DNA from: Notospermus geniculatus
Taxonomy: Eukaryota > Nemertea > Pilidiophora > Heteronemertea > Lineidae
DNA: 64,000 nucleotides
NCBI GenBank assembly: GCA_002633025.1
Contig: NMRB01000174.1
Span: 398,127 to 462,126 of the forward strand
Direction of reading: 5' to 3'
Numbering within the stretch: the first letter of the stretch is position 1; every line of letters starts with the position of its first letter. The notes under the pieces were generated by a model. The model was not told where the DNA came from. It saw only the letters and a list, made by a program, of their open reading frames with translations, and did not search any database. The translations under genes were made by a program, and so were the position numbers. Positions 32,920 to 44,169 of the stretch are shown one piece after another.

Positions 32920-34875
32920 CTGGAGTCTGGACTCTGGACTCATTTTGCATCATTGGATTGAACCGCCTGACACTAGTGACAGTCTTTTTCACTTGAAAAT
33001 ATACTCAGTGAACTGTCAAGGGCCAAGGCCTTGGTTAACCTAAGTGATGCAGGTCGCAGGCAATCTCCAAGATGCAGAGGTCAGACAGTTTCATCTTACT
33101 GTACAAATGCATTACATTTACATCACCATTGAGCAGCAGACCTAATATACCCCGATATTTCGCATTCTATCGGGGTACAGATAAGGAGGAAGTTACGTAA
33201 TCCAGGCAAATTAATGCCTCTGACTAAAGTAAGAAATTCCAACACAAAGATGTGTGCAGTGTTTGTGAGTGTCACCAGCGGATGTTAAATTTGATGGTAT
33301 ATCAAATATGTGTTCGAATTTTTCAAATCGAGCAGAAAATAATGATTTTATGAGCCATTTTTCTCGTGGGCTTGAGGGCCAGATACACTAGTGGGCTTTT
33401 CCAGTTACCTGTTCACCCCCGCTGCTGATTACCTATTTATAGTACTTTGTTTCCCATATCACCATCCAACAGATGGTGGGAGGGCAATAAACAGAACAGC
33501 CAGGTATGGCTAAAAATACAGCTCTGGTGTCTGGACACCTGGTGTTACGGGTCTTGGCATTTCTGGATCAAAATCACAGTGGGTTTGTTCAGCTAATGTG
33601 GAGCAATCCGAAAACAAGGAGCACCGTACTTTGTTGTTTTATTCTGGGTTAGCAAGATTGGGTTGCAGGTTGTCAGTCTAAGTCAGATACAGAAGAGACT
33701 ATATTTCTACAACTCGTTCCCAGGGGTCGTTCGCTTTCTGACAATATGGCGGTCGCGTCACTAACCCCTGGCATCAGCTTTGGATTTAACGCACGTGATT
33801 GGTTGACGGGAAACCGTCAAATATATCCAAGAATATACCCAAAGAAATTTTCAAAATATTTTGGATCAAACCAGAAGGTAATCTATATACTGGTTTGATG
33901 ATTTTTTTGTAAAAAGAATTTTAAAAAGCACTGGTTAGTATTTCAAATTGATTATTTTGACTCGTGCTGCCACCTATACTTAGTCCAAGATTCCTGGATT
34001 AGCAACCGAAGCTGATTCCAGGGGTTAGTGAGCGAGTGGTCCGAAGTTGTCTGAGCGAACTATACCCCTGGGGACGAGGTTGATATTTCTAAAGGTAATG
34101 GCCTTCCTTTGTATTCTATTGTTCATTTCTCTTCTTAAATAAACAGTTTAAACTAAACTAAAAGAGACCATGACACTAATACAGCATTTCTCTTTTCTAA
34201 AAAATCCCCGTGTCTAAGTTGACTTCCTTGCTAAAAACTAATCATACATTTCATAGTTTTATCATAAGACAATCGGCTGCAGGCCAGAAATCACGATTGC
34301 ACCAGTGCCAGTGCCAGGTTTTGAATTGACCCTCGTGTCAAAAACACACTGGAATGCAGAGAATGAAACATGTAAAGGGTATTTATCCCCATGAAATATC
34401 AATGAAAGATACCATGTATTAATGAGAATCACTACATGTTGAGTGGAACCTCTCAATTAAAGATAGCTGATTCAGACCTGACAGATGGTGTCCTGAATTG
34501 ACAGGTGTCCCGATTACAGTGGTGAGAATGAGTACAAACTACCAGTTTTGGGCCTGAGGTTACACCTCAATTCTCTCTCATAGGCGTAGGCCTATGCCTC
34601 CAAAGTTCGTCTCACATGTCCAACACACAATCAGAGACAAGGTCATCCAACATCTGTAATTCTCCAGGAAATAGGCCTAGGCCTTCTTTCCATTCTCATT
34701 CACCCCAGGTCACCAGACGTGTGCCAATGAATGACTGGTAGCCTAAAGTGGAACAACACTAACACACGAAGAATGAGAATAAATTTCATTAGGGCCTATA
34801 TTAAACCAGGCAGTTCAATCCAATGATGCAAAATCCAGCATCCAGGGTCCAGAGTCCAGACTCCAGCGTCCAGGG
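32920..34875. repeat. Inverted repeat pair of about 50 bp bounding a 1.9-kb interval
   Basis: CCTGGACGCTGGAGTCTGGA near 32920 is mirrored at 34820-34873, including GATGCAAAATCCAGC-like and TTCAATCCAATGATG blocks. The interval contains the complete 33710-34082 element. It may be the ends of one larger element, or two insertions of the same end. Confidence 0.5.
33710..34082. mobile_element. MULE-like MITE with ~75-bp ends and 9-bp target duplication
   Basis: 373 bp; left CAACTCGTTCCCAGGGGTCG and, reversed, right CAACCTCGTCCCCAGGGGT, with similarity continuing through TCACTAACCCCTGG to about 75 bp. ATATTTCTA flanks both sides (33701-33709 and 34083-34091). A mini-derivative lies at 38589-38664. 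Confidence 0.88.
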
Positions 34876-36835
34876 CTGGGTTGCACAAAACTTATGTTAG
34901 CGCTACCGATGTTACCGGTAGCGCTAACATCAATGACGTAAAATGACAATGGATTTTCAGGCCTTAAATTAGACCTCCATTTGGGCAATGCCACTTTGGC
35001 CTTGGAAACTTTCTGAATTTTAGGGGCACCAAGGCCACACCCAGGGGCACAAGGCCATTCTGAAGAAGGCACTGAGGGCACCACAGCCACAAAATATACT
35101 TTATGTTTTGCTGTCATTCCAATCATTTCTTTGCAAAGAAACAAATGAGAAATGAGACTCCACAAGTGATTTCAAATTTCCCGCCCATTACACCATATTA
35201 AACCAAGGTATTTTCTGATTGGCTCAGAGCCGCTCTTGAGAGTTCTTCAAATTGTGTCAAAGTCACCAGATAACTTGGCCCAAAAATGATTAATATAAAG
35301 TAAAGCTTGCAATGAAATTAACAGGGTACGTATTGAACAAAACACCCAATTTGAGCCTCTCATTGTGTCCATCATCAGCTTATTTCTGTTATATAGTCAG
35401 ACTGGCTGACCAGAAACATCGTTATGATCGTAGGCACACACAGAGATGTCTGCATAGCAGTTGGCGCGAAGCCAACTCTGGTGTTCAACTGCCTGTTGGT
35501 TGTAGCCTAATCTAAGTAAATATTTCTTCATCAAAATGACCAAGACAGGCAAGCTTTATGTCATTGGAAAGGAAATTTCATCGGGAATCCAACCAAACAG
35601 TTTTTGAAGCGATTTCTTTCCATCCCAGAGAAATAAAACCAAAAGTTCAGGTCACTGTAGAAGTGAAAGCTATCCTCAAGTCGGGATCGTTTCTTTATGA
35701 GTTTTTCGCTGAGTTGGGGGTTTCTCATGTTTGATAGTCAAAAAGGGCAGGGCGGCCATCCAAACTGGAAGGGCACAGCCACTTTGGCCGCATTGATTTT
35801 AGATTTTTTAAGGGCAGCACGGCCAAGAGCAAGGCATCAACGGCAATGGCCGTCGTGGCCGTCGATGAATTTATGCCCTGGATTTTGACGTCATCTAACA
35901 TACCGCTAAAAGTTAGCGCTAACAGTAACACCATCACTGACCATGTTGTTACCCAGTCCTTGTCCTGAAAGGCGCGCAATTGCGCTTGCGCCCCATAGCG
36001 CACGTAAATTGTTTTTTAGGCGCGAAAAGAAACGCGCGCCTAGCTCCGAAAAAAGTTCAAATTTAGCGCACCTTGTGATTGTGTGCCAATGGCAGACGAT
36101 CCCGGCTTGAGGACAGCTTTCACTTTCTACAGTGACCTGAACTTTTAGTTTTATTTCGCTGGGATGGAAAGAAATCGCCTCAAAAACTGTTTGGTTGGGT
36201 TCCTGATGAAATTTCCTTTCCAATGACATAAAGCTTGCCCGTCTTGGTCATTTTGATGAAGAGATATAAGGCCTACTTGATTAGGCAGTTGAACACCAGA
36301 GTTGGCTTCGCGCCAACTGCTATGCAGACATCTCTGTGTGTGCCTACGATCGTAACGATGTTTCTGGTCAGCCAGTCTGACTAATTAACAGAAATAAGCT
36401 GATGATGGACACAATGAGAGGCTCAAATTGGGTGTTTTGGTGTTTTGTTCAATACCCTGTTGATTTCATTGCAAGCTTTACTTTGTAATCATTTTTGGGC
36501 CAAGTTATCTGGTGAGTTTGACTCAGTTAGTTGAAGAAATCTCAAGAGCGGCTCTGAGCCAATCAGAAAATACCTTGATTTAATATGGTGTAATGGGCGG
36601 GAAATTTGAATTCACTTGTGGAGTCATCATTTCTTTGTAAAGAAATGGTTGGAATGACAGCGAAAAATAAAATTTATTTTGTGGGGTGGTGCCCTCAGTG
36701 CCTTCTTCGAAGAGTGGCCTTGTGCCCCTGGCCTGGGTGTGGCCTTGGCGCCCCTAATTCAGAAAATTTCCAAGGCCAAAGTGGCAGTGCCCAAATGGAA
36801 GTCTAATTTAAGGCCTGAAAACATTGTCTGATTGT
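34876..36835. mobile_element. Large foldback element with ~750-bp arms
   Basis: Sequence from about 34935 to 35690 recurs inverted from about 36090 to 36835, with several percent divergence and small indels. Mirrored blocks include CACAGAGATGTCTGCATAGC, CTGATTGGCTCAGAGCC and AAGGCCACACCCAGG. The unpaired centre (35695-36085) holds TTAGCGCTAAC palindromes, as does the left edge (34898-34928). No transposase frame found. Confidence 0.75.
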
Positions 36836-37799
36836 GCAGTTAAGCAGTTCTTTTGGATATATTTTCTTTTGAAAATATTTTTAGTGATAATTGTGCGTGT
36901 CCTGAATTTATATTAGGGGGTCAATTGCTCACTTCGGTGCGCAAAAAAAATTGTGCGCCTAGGTATTAAAATGTAGGTGAGCAAACTTTTGTGCACCTGC
37001 ATTTTTTTCAGGACAAGGAGGGTAAAAGTGGTAGTTATCGGCCCCCTATGCATTATTCTACTCTAGAACAGCACTGGAGCCTTCCCTGACTTGGAAGCTA
37101 TATTTAGAATTGTTGAACAGAAGGACTGCTGGACTGACACCATGACGCCACTGAATACCTATTTGACTAGCTCCGCTGACCTTTGGTCAGCTGAGCTAAA
37201 AACCCTTCGAAATCGGTGGGCTCAAAAAGCCTGGACTTTTCAACCCCGGGTCTATTAGACCCGCGCTTTTAACAGGTGTAGACAGAAAAAGCCCGGGTGA
37301 GACGCGGGTTTTTATGTAGTGTAAACAGGGCCTACCGGTATATTGCACAATATGAGGATCACAATGGGCAATACTATTGTCAATCTTTCTTCTATTTATC
37401 ATGCTAGAAGCTCACGACCACCCATTTGGGCCCCACATTGTGCAATAATATTGCGCCGTGTATGGGCGGCTTTAAAGGAGTATTTGGCGGTGGTTTGTGT
37501 GATGCACGTAATCTCATCAACGCACGTTGTTCGTTCGTATTTCCTTTGCAAACCGTGGTCCCCATAACATATCCTACCCCTAGGTTTGTCAATCTGGGCA
37601 ATCCAATGAGCCAATAATTTTCGGTCTCAGTTGCCTCCATCATGATATAATCAACACATCAGACTTGATATTTTGTGCGTCACGCTTTTATCTGATGGCA
37701 TAACTCGGCTCCTTCAATACCTACAGCAATGGAAATAAGTTCTATCCTTAGGTTTTCATACCCTAGGAATCGAATGGACTGATTACTTTTGATGTGAGA
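36836..37799. other. Spacer with dispersed repeat fragments
   Basis: Contains the 37125-37205 tail repeat. No gene recognised. Confidence 0.45.
37125..37205. repeat. Dispersed repeat ending CTGACC..GGTCAGCTGAGCTAAAAA
   Basis: Shares ACTGAATACCTATTTGACTA, then GCTCCGCTGACCTTTGGTCA and GCTGAGCTAAAAA with 62352-62444. The end forms a TGACCTTTGGTCA hairpin. Confidence 0.8.
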
Positions 37800-38588
37800 T
37801 GTTGGGGTGATGGTGATATCGATATCACGAATTTGATATTTTCAGATAACTTGCCATACTGTCATACTGAGCAACATGAAACAAGTCTAATTCATGCCTA
37901 CTTGTCCAAGGACTGGACCGTGTTAAAATTCTCGGCCTCAATGAGTGTCCGGGTGTTGGAAATATCGTGAGATTTTGATATATCAAACTTGATAATTCGA
38001 AACATCTCTGCCTGCGGTAAAGGTAGAGGCATGATATCACCCATACTATAGGTTATTGAGGATGCCCATTTCGATTATGCAATGACCTTGATGATCAGAA
38101 TTCAAGGTCATACTTTGATAATTTGAAATATCTCTGCCTATGGTAGAGGTAGAGGCATGATATCACCCACTAGGTTATTGAGGATGCCCATTTTGATTAT
38201 GCAATGACATTGATGATCAGAGGTGAAGGTCAAACTTGATGATTTGATTTGAACACATCAAAATGGCTGCCAGCAGGCTGCTTGTCATGCCTGTAGGGTC
38301 CTCTGCAACAAGTGGGAACCATCAGACATTTAATACAATGTCATCTTGTTCGAACAGGCATCCTTAATTAAACTTATAGTAGATGGTTAATTCAGGCTTC
38401 TAATTAGTTTCCTCCTGAAATTCTTACACTCGGCCCCAGTGTGTATCCGACGTCCCGGTCTCCTACACACTGGCACATTTGGGGCTCAAAAGCCGGTAAC
38501 ACCACTAGATGGCACTCCACTGGGCTCCAGCCAATCACCACGCTTTCTCACTCATAATTCCCGCGGAAATTACTTCCAGGAAAAACCC

Positions 38589-38664
38589 AACCTCGTCCCC
38601 AGGGGTATAGTTCGCTCAGACAACCTTGGACCACTCGCCATATTGTCAGAAAGCGAACGAGGTT
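38589..38664. mobile_element. Mini foldback related to 33710-34082
   Basis: 76 bp bounded by AACCTCGT and ACGAGGTT, containing CCCAGGGGTATAGTTCGCTC as in the larger relative. GGAAAAACCC and GGGAAAACCC flank it, a 10-bp duplication with one mismatch. Confidence 0.65.
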
Positions 38665-39213
38665 GGGAAAACCCAAGGACCCGTGTTGCCACCACGCGGT
38701 CTTCACGACTGTTAATCTCTAAAAGAGCCAGACGCGGAGTGTGATTTACCGAAGGGGTGAGCCCGTAGCGGCTGGCAAGCGAGACTAGAAATTCTGAGCA
38801 GATTTGCATTTAGCACTGTTTGATCTTGACCTTGGCCTCTGACTCTCATGGTAATTGCCTAATTTGAAAGCTCATTCCAGATAACCAAGGTGTAAGTGAA
38901 GGTTTTAGGCTGCCACCATCACCAGGTTCTGACTTATCTCGTCTTATCAAATTTGCATATCAAATCTCGCCATGATATCAGCAAATATCATGAGATTTTG
39001 ATATATCGAACTTAATACGGGTAGTTTGAAATATCTCTGCCTGTGTTAGAGATACATGCATGATATCACCCATACTTAGGTTATTGAGGATGCCCATTTC
39101 GATTATACAATGACCTTGACGATCAAAGGTCAAGGTCAAGGTCAAACTTGCGAATTTGAAATATCTATGCCCGAGATAGAGACATACATGTAACATCACC
39201 CATACTTAGGTTA

Positions 39214-39639
39214 GGCCATTCTTTTTTTATTTGTTGTTTAGCGGACCCGCCGTAGTTAGATTTTGGCAATTTGGAAAAAAAATAAAATTGGAAAAAAACA
39301 TCTTTTTTATTTCCGCCGGTCCTGTTTTTCAACCTTTCAATGTTTTTTTCAAAATCATTCTTCAGTGAGGTGTGAGCACTCTATTAAAAACATTTGGTGA
39401 GGTCCCCGTCCAGTGCTTTTGTGGGGATATTTTCGAACATTTGCCGCGTTCGTCAGCCGGGCCGATCGGCAACATCGACAGCACTCATGATATTTGAGTT
39501 TTTTTATTTCCGCCTGTCTTGGTTTCACTGGATATAATCCATCAGAAAGATTGGACTTTTATTTTTTTTTTTTTCCTGTCTCCTGTCTTGAGTTTACTGG
39601 AAAATAATCCGCTAAACAACAAATAAAAAAAGAATGGCC
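39214..39639. mobile_element. Harbinger-like MITE inserted in the satellite
   Basis: 426 bp; left GGCCATTCTTTTTTTATTTG and, reversed, the right end are identical for about 33 bp (to TTTAGCGGA). The target is known from the satellite: GGTTATTGAGG is split with TTA on both sides (39211-39213 and 39640-39642), the TWA duplication of PIF/Harbinger. Confidence 0.92.
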
Positions 39640-40254
39640 TTATTGAGGCTGCCTATTTCGATTACGGAATGACCTTGGTGATCAGAGGTGAAGGTCAAGG
39701 TCAAACTTGATAATTTGAAGTATCTCTTCCTGTGGTACAGGTACATGCATGATATCACCCATACTTAGGTTACTGAGGATGCCCATTTCGATTATGCAAT
39801 GACCTTGACAATCAAAGGTCAAGGTCAAGTTCAAACTTGAGAACTTGAAATATCTATGCCCGTGATAGAGATAGAGACATGATATCACCCACACTAAGGT
39901 TATTGAGGCTGCCCATTTCGATTATGCAATGGCCTTGATGATCAGATATCAAGGTCAAGGTCAACCATGAGATGAGTTATTGACACGAGATTAAGTTCGT
40001 CGTAGTTCATCAATCAATGTATCCTGATATCTGTCAGTGGATCCTGATCTCTATCAATGTATCCGATCTCTATCAATGTATCCTGATCAAAGCATCTTTA
40101 TCACTATCAATGTACCGTTCATGTATAAGTACCTGTACATCGGGCGGGAACCATACGACATTTACAATGTCATCTTGTTGCGGGTTGAGTTTGACGCGTT
40201 TTGTTTCGCATCGAAATCGGTTTAAATGTAGTGTGGCGCGGTCCATTCAACTCG

Positions 40255-40565
40255 ACTTATGAAGGGACAATGGACTGGCGGCCATCTTGAAATCTAATAT
40301 GGCGACCGATTGACATCCTACCCAATACCACCATTCGATTGGTCGTGCAAATAAACATAGGGAAAGCCGTTAGAATTAGTTTCTTAGCTGTATTAGAACA
40401 GGAGTTATAAAGGAAGAAACATCCGAGGGCCGTGGAATGGCGGCCATCTTGAATCCAATATGGCGGCCGATTGACGTCATACACAATATCGCCATTCGAT
40501 TGGTGGCACCCGAAAACATAGGGATAGCCGTTAAAACTAGCTTCCTATGAGTTTTAGAACACAAG
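40255..40565. repeat. Two tandem ~170-bp units with GGCGGCCATCTTG motifs
   Basis: Both units run TGGCGGCCATCTTGAA.TC, ATATGGCG.CCGATTGAC, CACCATTCGATTGG, AACATAGGGA.AGCCGTTA and GAACA..AGTTAT. In unit two, the CATCTTG and CAATATGG words form an inverted pair around AATC. Confidence 0.8.
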
Positions 40566-41374
40566 TTATTTCACCAAACGCGGATTTGAAGTCTTTTTGT
40601 TACACCACGCACAACAATGAAGGACGCTATTTTCGCATTGTTGGCACCCAAGGTTAAGTCACAATTCATGGAACAGAAAGACTGACACCTGTGCTTACTT
40701 AAATGCTATGAATCTCGCCAGTCTACGTTATAGGGTTTATTCAGTGGAAAACAATGTAACAGAGAAATCACTTTTTTCTAATCGATTTTCGTACTTACCG
40801 AGAAAAATGCGTTTTTCCCGAGGAGTTTCTTCAGAAATCCCTTTTACCGGGAAACTTTGCAGGCGCCTATGATGCTTACCGTTGATTGTAGGCAGCACAG
40901 GAGTGATTTTTTGACTACATACCGGCAAATTGTTCATTATTGCAAAAAATCAATTTTTGACCATATTTGGTCATTGTCACGTGACCCCCAAGTTCATTTG
41001 CATATAACGCCCCAACTAACCGTAGTTTCCTTTGGCACCCCTTCTAAATTTGAACTAGAGTGTCTGTAGAACACATATGCAAAAAGTCGTAAATGTCCGC
41101 CGCGTCCGCTTCTGACCCCTAAGCGACCGGACTAATGTTTGTTCTAACAAGATAGTCCTTAAATCAATTTGAATTGCATTAATTTTTATGGGTAGTCTGT
41201 AGTCTTGAAAGTGCCAGCCTGAAGAAGACCACGGTTGGGGTGTCGAAAATTTGCTAAGATTCTGGAAATTGACTTCCTGTTTATCATGATTTTTGTGTGA
41301 TGACGTCAAAAATATACTACATTTTCACTATATTTACATTTATATTTTGACTAAATACTGCTGTGAGCCTAGAC
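40566..41374. other. Stretch without a recognised gene
   Basis: Near 41215-41265 it contains a fragment with GAAGAAGACCACGGTTGGGG followed by TGTCGAAAATTTGC, related to 49205-49255 and, inverted, 60090-60135. Confidence 0.45.
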
Positions 41375-41641
41375 TAGTACCTGGTCCCAACATAGCTCAG
41401 ACGGAGAAAGGGACCGGTATCGGGCGACCATACATGGCAGAAAGTTGCCATGTTATGACGTCACGGAGGATTCCCTTCAGTATTGAGAAATAGCTTACTT
41501 ACCTCGCATCCCAAAATAGCTAACCAATCAACTGCGAGGTTACAAATTCAAATTCAAAAAGAGCTAGCCAATCAACTGCGTCGTTACATCAGGCAATACC
41601 AGTCCCTTATCATTGAGCAATGTTGGGACCGGGAACCAGTC
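41375..41641. mobile_element. TIR element with GGTCCCAACAT ends
   Basis: Left TACCTGGTCCCAACATAGCT and, reversed, right ACTGGTTCCCGGTCCCAACAT-type ends are inverted copies for about 45 bp. An internal ~47-bp duplication contains AGCTA.CCAATCAACTGCG. Confidence 0.65.
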
Positions 41642-41687
41642 TACTGTGACTGAGCCCTGTAACATGTTTGAAAAGCATGAGTTCAAG

Positions 41688-41868
41688 TTAAAGCGAATCG
41701 ATATCGAAAAAATTTGATTTAGAAATATAATTTGAAAGGGGACGAATTTATGTAAACAAACTTCTCCAGATGTCAACAAAGAATTTTTCAGGCATTCTGA
41801 TTGGCTGAATTTTGTGTTTACAAACACCAGCCAATATGTAAATAAAATCCGCTATCAATTCGCTTTAA
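41688..41868. mobile_element. Short TIR element flanked by TTAA, copy 2
   Basis: Inverted relative of 6947-7138. Ends TTAAAGCGAATCGATA and, reversed, TTAAAGCGAATTGATA; internal sequence matches over most of the length. Confidence 0.7.
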
Positions 41869-43162
41869 AGCCAAGATTCGAGAATTCAATCACAGTTACT
41901 GGCACACAGAAGTTACATGCTTTCTGTCCAGCAGATGAACCAAACAATTTGTGAAACGCTATTCCAATGCATCTGAAACTACATGTAGGAATGTTGAAGT
42001 TCTTAAAGGTAACAAATGGATATTGTTATTACATTGTTACAAAACGGAGTTGGACGGCATAAATAATGTGCCATTAATCAGGCAATAACGAAGTGCATTA
42101 TTGTTACCTGGTGAAAATTAGTGCCAGGCTTTCGAACCTCAGGAAAAATAGCTCTGCAGTTGAAAGAAAAATTTACGATTCATGGCCCACATCACCTGTA
42201 GATGTGGTATTCTTTAATCTCATGCTTAGTTGCCATGCCACTTGTCCAGCGTGAATTATTGAGTGGACACCTCTTGAATGACCTTGAGGAGGCCTCTCAA
42301 TTGCATGACTTTCACACCGTTTAAGGNNNNNNNNNNNNNNATATACTTTAAATTCGTTTTTCTAAGACCAGTGCCAGATATGCAGGCCTCACGTCAAGTC
42401 CAACCCCTTATTACCTTCAGTTGAATATGGTTGGCCAATTGGCAGGGTATTGTGTCCTTGTGTGCACCGATGCCGAGAAGGTCACCAGGTCTGTTACACT
42501 GAGTTAGACTGAACTGATTCATCTTTTGTTAGATTTATTGATCACGCATGGTGGGGTGACTTTAGAATTTGTAGTATACGGGGCGTGGCTTGTGGCTTTT
42601 CTATTTTGACCAGTATTTTGACCACACAGTTCCAAGAGCAGGTCAATGGAGAGTGTGAACCAATCAACCTGAATGGACTAAGAGTAGGCCCTATGACCTC
42701 ATTCATATTAAAGCGGAGGGAGGTGCATAAGGATATAATGCACTGGTCTTAGAGAAATGAATGTAAAGTAATATTGCCGATTGTCACACATGGGGGATAT
42801 TCATGTTCTTGACACACACACTGCATAAGCTCGTTTTTGTTGGTCAGTTGGTGATTGAGCGGAACAAGAACTGAGTTGTTCTGACTACTCCATGCATTAC
42901 CTATAGTGACAGTATTGATTTGATTCCCACTGACGTCGGCAAATGACCATGGGAGACACCTGCTGAGTAATTGCTCAAATAGTGACTGCTCCATATAAGG
43001 CGATAAAGTGCTTTTCAGAATGTCCAGTCATTTTTGCACTCATTTTACCTTGCAATGGAACCTAACCACAAACCACAAATTGGGCAATCATACATGTGCA
43101 TGTCAATTCACGATTGACCGATTCTCATAGGACCTTGTTCTGGTCTTACTCTGATTCCAGAT
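41869..43162. other. Spacer with a 14-N gap
   Basis: No supported gene. The gap is at 42327-42340. An 81-codon minus frame at 42749-42994 was considered and left out. Confidence 0.45.
42327..42340. other. Assembly gap of 14 N
   Basis: Fourteen N within repeat-poor sequence. Confidence 0.98.
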
Positions 43163-43219
43163 CATCCACAGTGACACCTATCGAGGGGTGGACGAACCCT
43201 CTCCGTTGTTTGCATGGGA
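43163..43219 (+). repeat. Split direct repeat A1 (left end of DIRS-like element)
   Basis: CATCCACAGTGACACCTATC to TTTGCATGGGA, 57 bp, identical to 48725-48781. Confidence 0.9.
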
Positions 43220-43279
43220 CCAGTCGCGCGTCGTCTGCTTTCGCTCCGTAAGTTTTCCCCGATTTCAGCCGATTTTTGA

Positions 43280-43393
43280 GCAGCATGAGGTGCTGCGTAC
43301 CACGAGGTGGTACAGGCTATGAGGTAGCCTATTTTGGTCGCCCTGAGAGGGCTGGAGCTACCATGAGGTGGTAGAGTGACAGGCATGAAATGC
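43280..43393 (+). promoter_or_regulatory. Array of six small hairpins with a shared GAG triloop
   Basis: Hairpins at 43280-43296, 43297-43313, 43314-43330, 43340-43352, 43358-43374 and 43383-43393. Stems are GCAGCAT, GTACCAC, AGGCTAT, GCCCT, CTACCAT and GCAT, each perfectly paired (three closed by a T-G wobble). Five loops are GAG and the last is GAA. The first three are each 17 nt and abut with no spacer. Stems differ while pairing and loops are kept, the pattern of selected RNA (or cruciform) structure. It lies in the leader of the DIRS-like element, upstream of gag. Function unknown; a packaging or Gag-binding site is inference. Confidence 0.8.
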
Positions 43394-44169
43394 GGTGGGG
43401 CCTTCGATTTTTTTGAGGAGGCCTGATGAATATGGCTGTCCGCCAGACGAGCGGCGGGGTTGACGTTGCGTCGACGGCGCTGATTGGTCGGTGTCCGGAC
43501 AAACAGAACACGGCGTTGTCATGGTTGTGGCCAGTCAGAGGGCTCGGTGCAAGGGGCTTCGGCCGCGTACTTCATCATGGCCGGCCGCAGTATTATTTTC
43601 TGGCCCATCATGTGCAGATGTGTGCTAGGCCTATGTGGTGTGGTTTCAGCGATCGATGCTATCATCTGATCATGAGTGCCTGCAATTTTGTCTGGTTTTT
43701 ATGTGGAGTAGCCCATGGACGGACGCTCGGATGGTGGGCAGCTCGCTGGTGGTGCGGGAGTGGCGAGTGCAAAATGTAGTGCAGCATGTGCATGATGGGA
43801 TTGATGTATGTGTAGGGCCTACACCGACCGGTAGGCCTATTATGAATATCGTCATGATGTACTGTAGTGTGGGCCTAGGCCTACCTAGGGCCTAAGTTAG
43901 CTAGGTAGGCCTAGGCCTTCTACCTTATATATTACTACTAACCATGCTAACTTGTAACAACTAGGCAGTGACTCTGTAGGCATCAGGCTAGACCTGCGCA
44001 CTGCATCTGCACCCCACAGAGGGGCGTGTGCTGTTTGGGGCTATGGTGTAGCATTGCGTAGTAGACAGACAGTTAATGGGCCTTAGTGTGTTGGCATTCT
44101 TTGTCGGGCTTGGCCTACATGTTCTCTCCTCATTTCAGGTCTGGCAAGAGCACAGAAGAACGTGTCGGG

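Larger units (their letters stand above)
37800..39990. repeat. Satellite-like tandem repeat, period about 125-131 bp
   Basis: Units contain CATGATATCACCCATACTTA, GGTTATTGAGGATGCCCATT, TCGATTATGCAATGACCTTG, AAGGTCAAGGTCAAACTTG and TTTGAAATATCTCTGCC. Blocks lie at about 37800-38260 and 38940-39990, with other sequence between; the second block is interrupted by the MITE at 39214-39639. Unit starts near 38032, 38157, 39060, 39191, 39750 and 39880 give the period. Confidence 0.88.

Noticed and set aside
34815-36806. Two similar frames with GCGLGAP-type sequence on opposite strands
   Set aside because: They are the same sequence in the two arms of the foldback, with short frames and no domain.
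41215-41265. CTGAAGAAGACC...GGTGTCGAAAA looked like a hammerhead ribozyme core (also 49205-49255, and 60090-60135 reversed)
   Set aside because: The core reads CTGAAGA, not CTGATGA, and the cleavage triplet and third stem were not found. Kept only as a dispersed repeat fragment.
42749-42994. 81-codon minus-strand frame starting with ATG, coding-like composition
   Set aside because: No recognised homology and no partner exon. A GTAATG donor inside would truncate it. Left out for lack of support.
43423-43460. CCTGATGAATATGG near the hairpin array, hammerhead-like
   Set aside because: No GAAA box or matching stems in the required positions.
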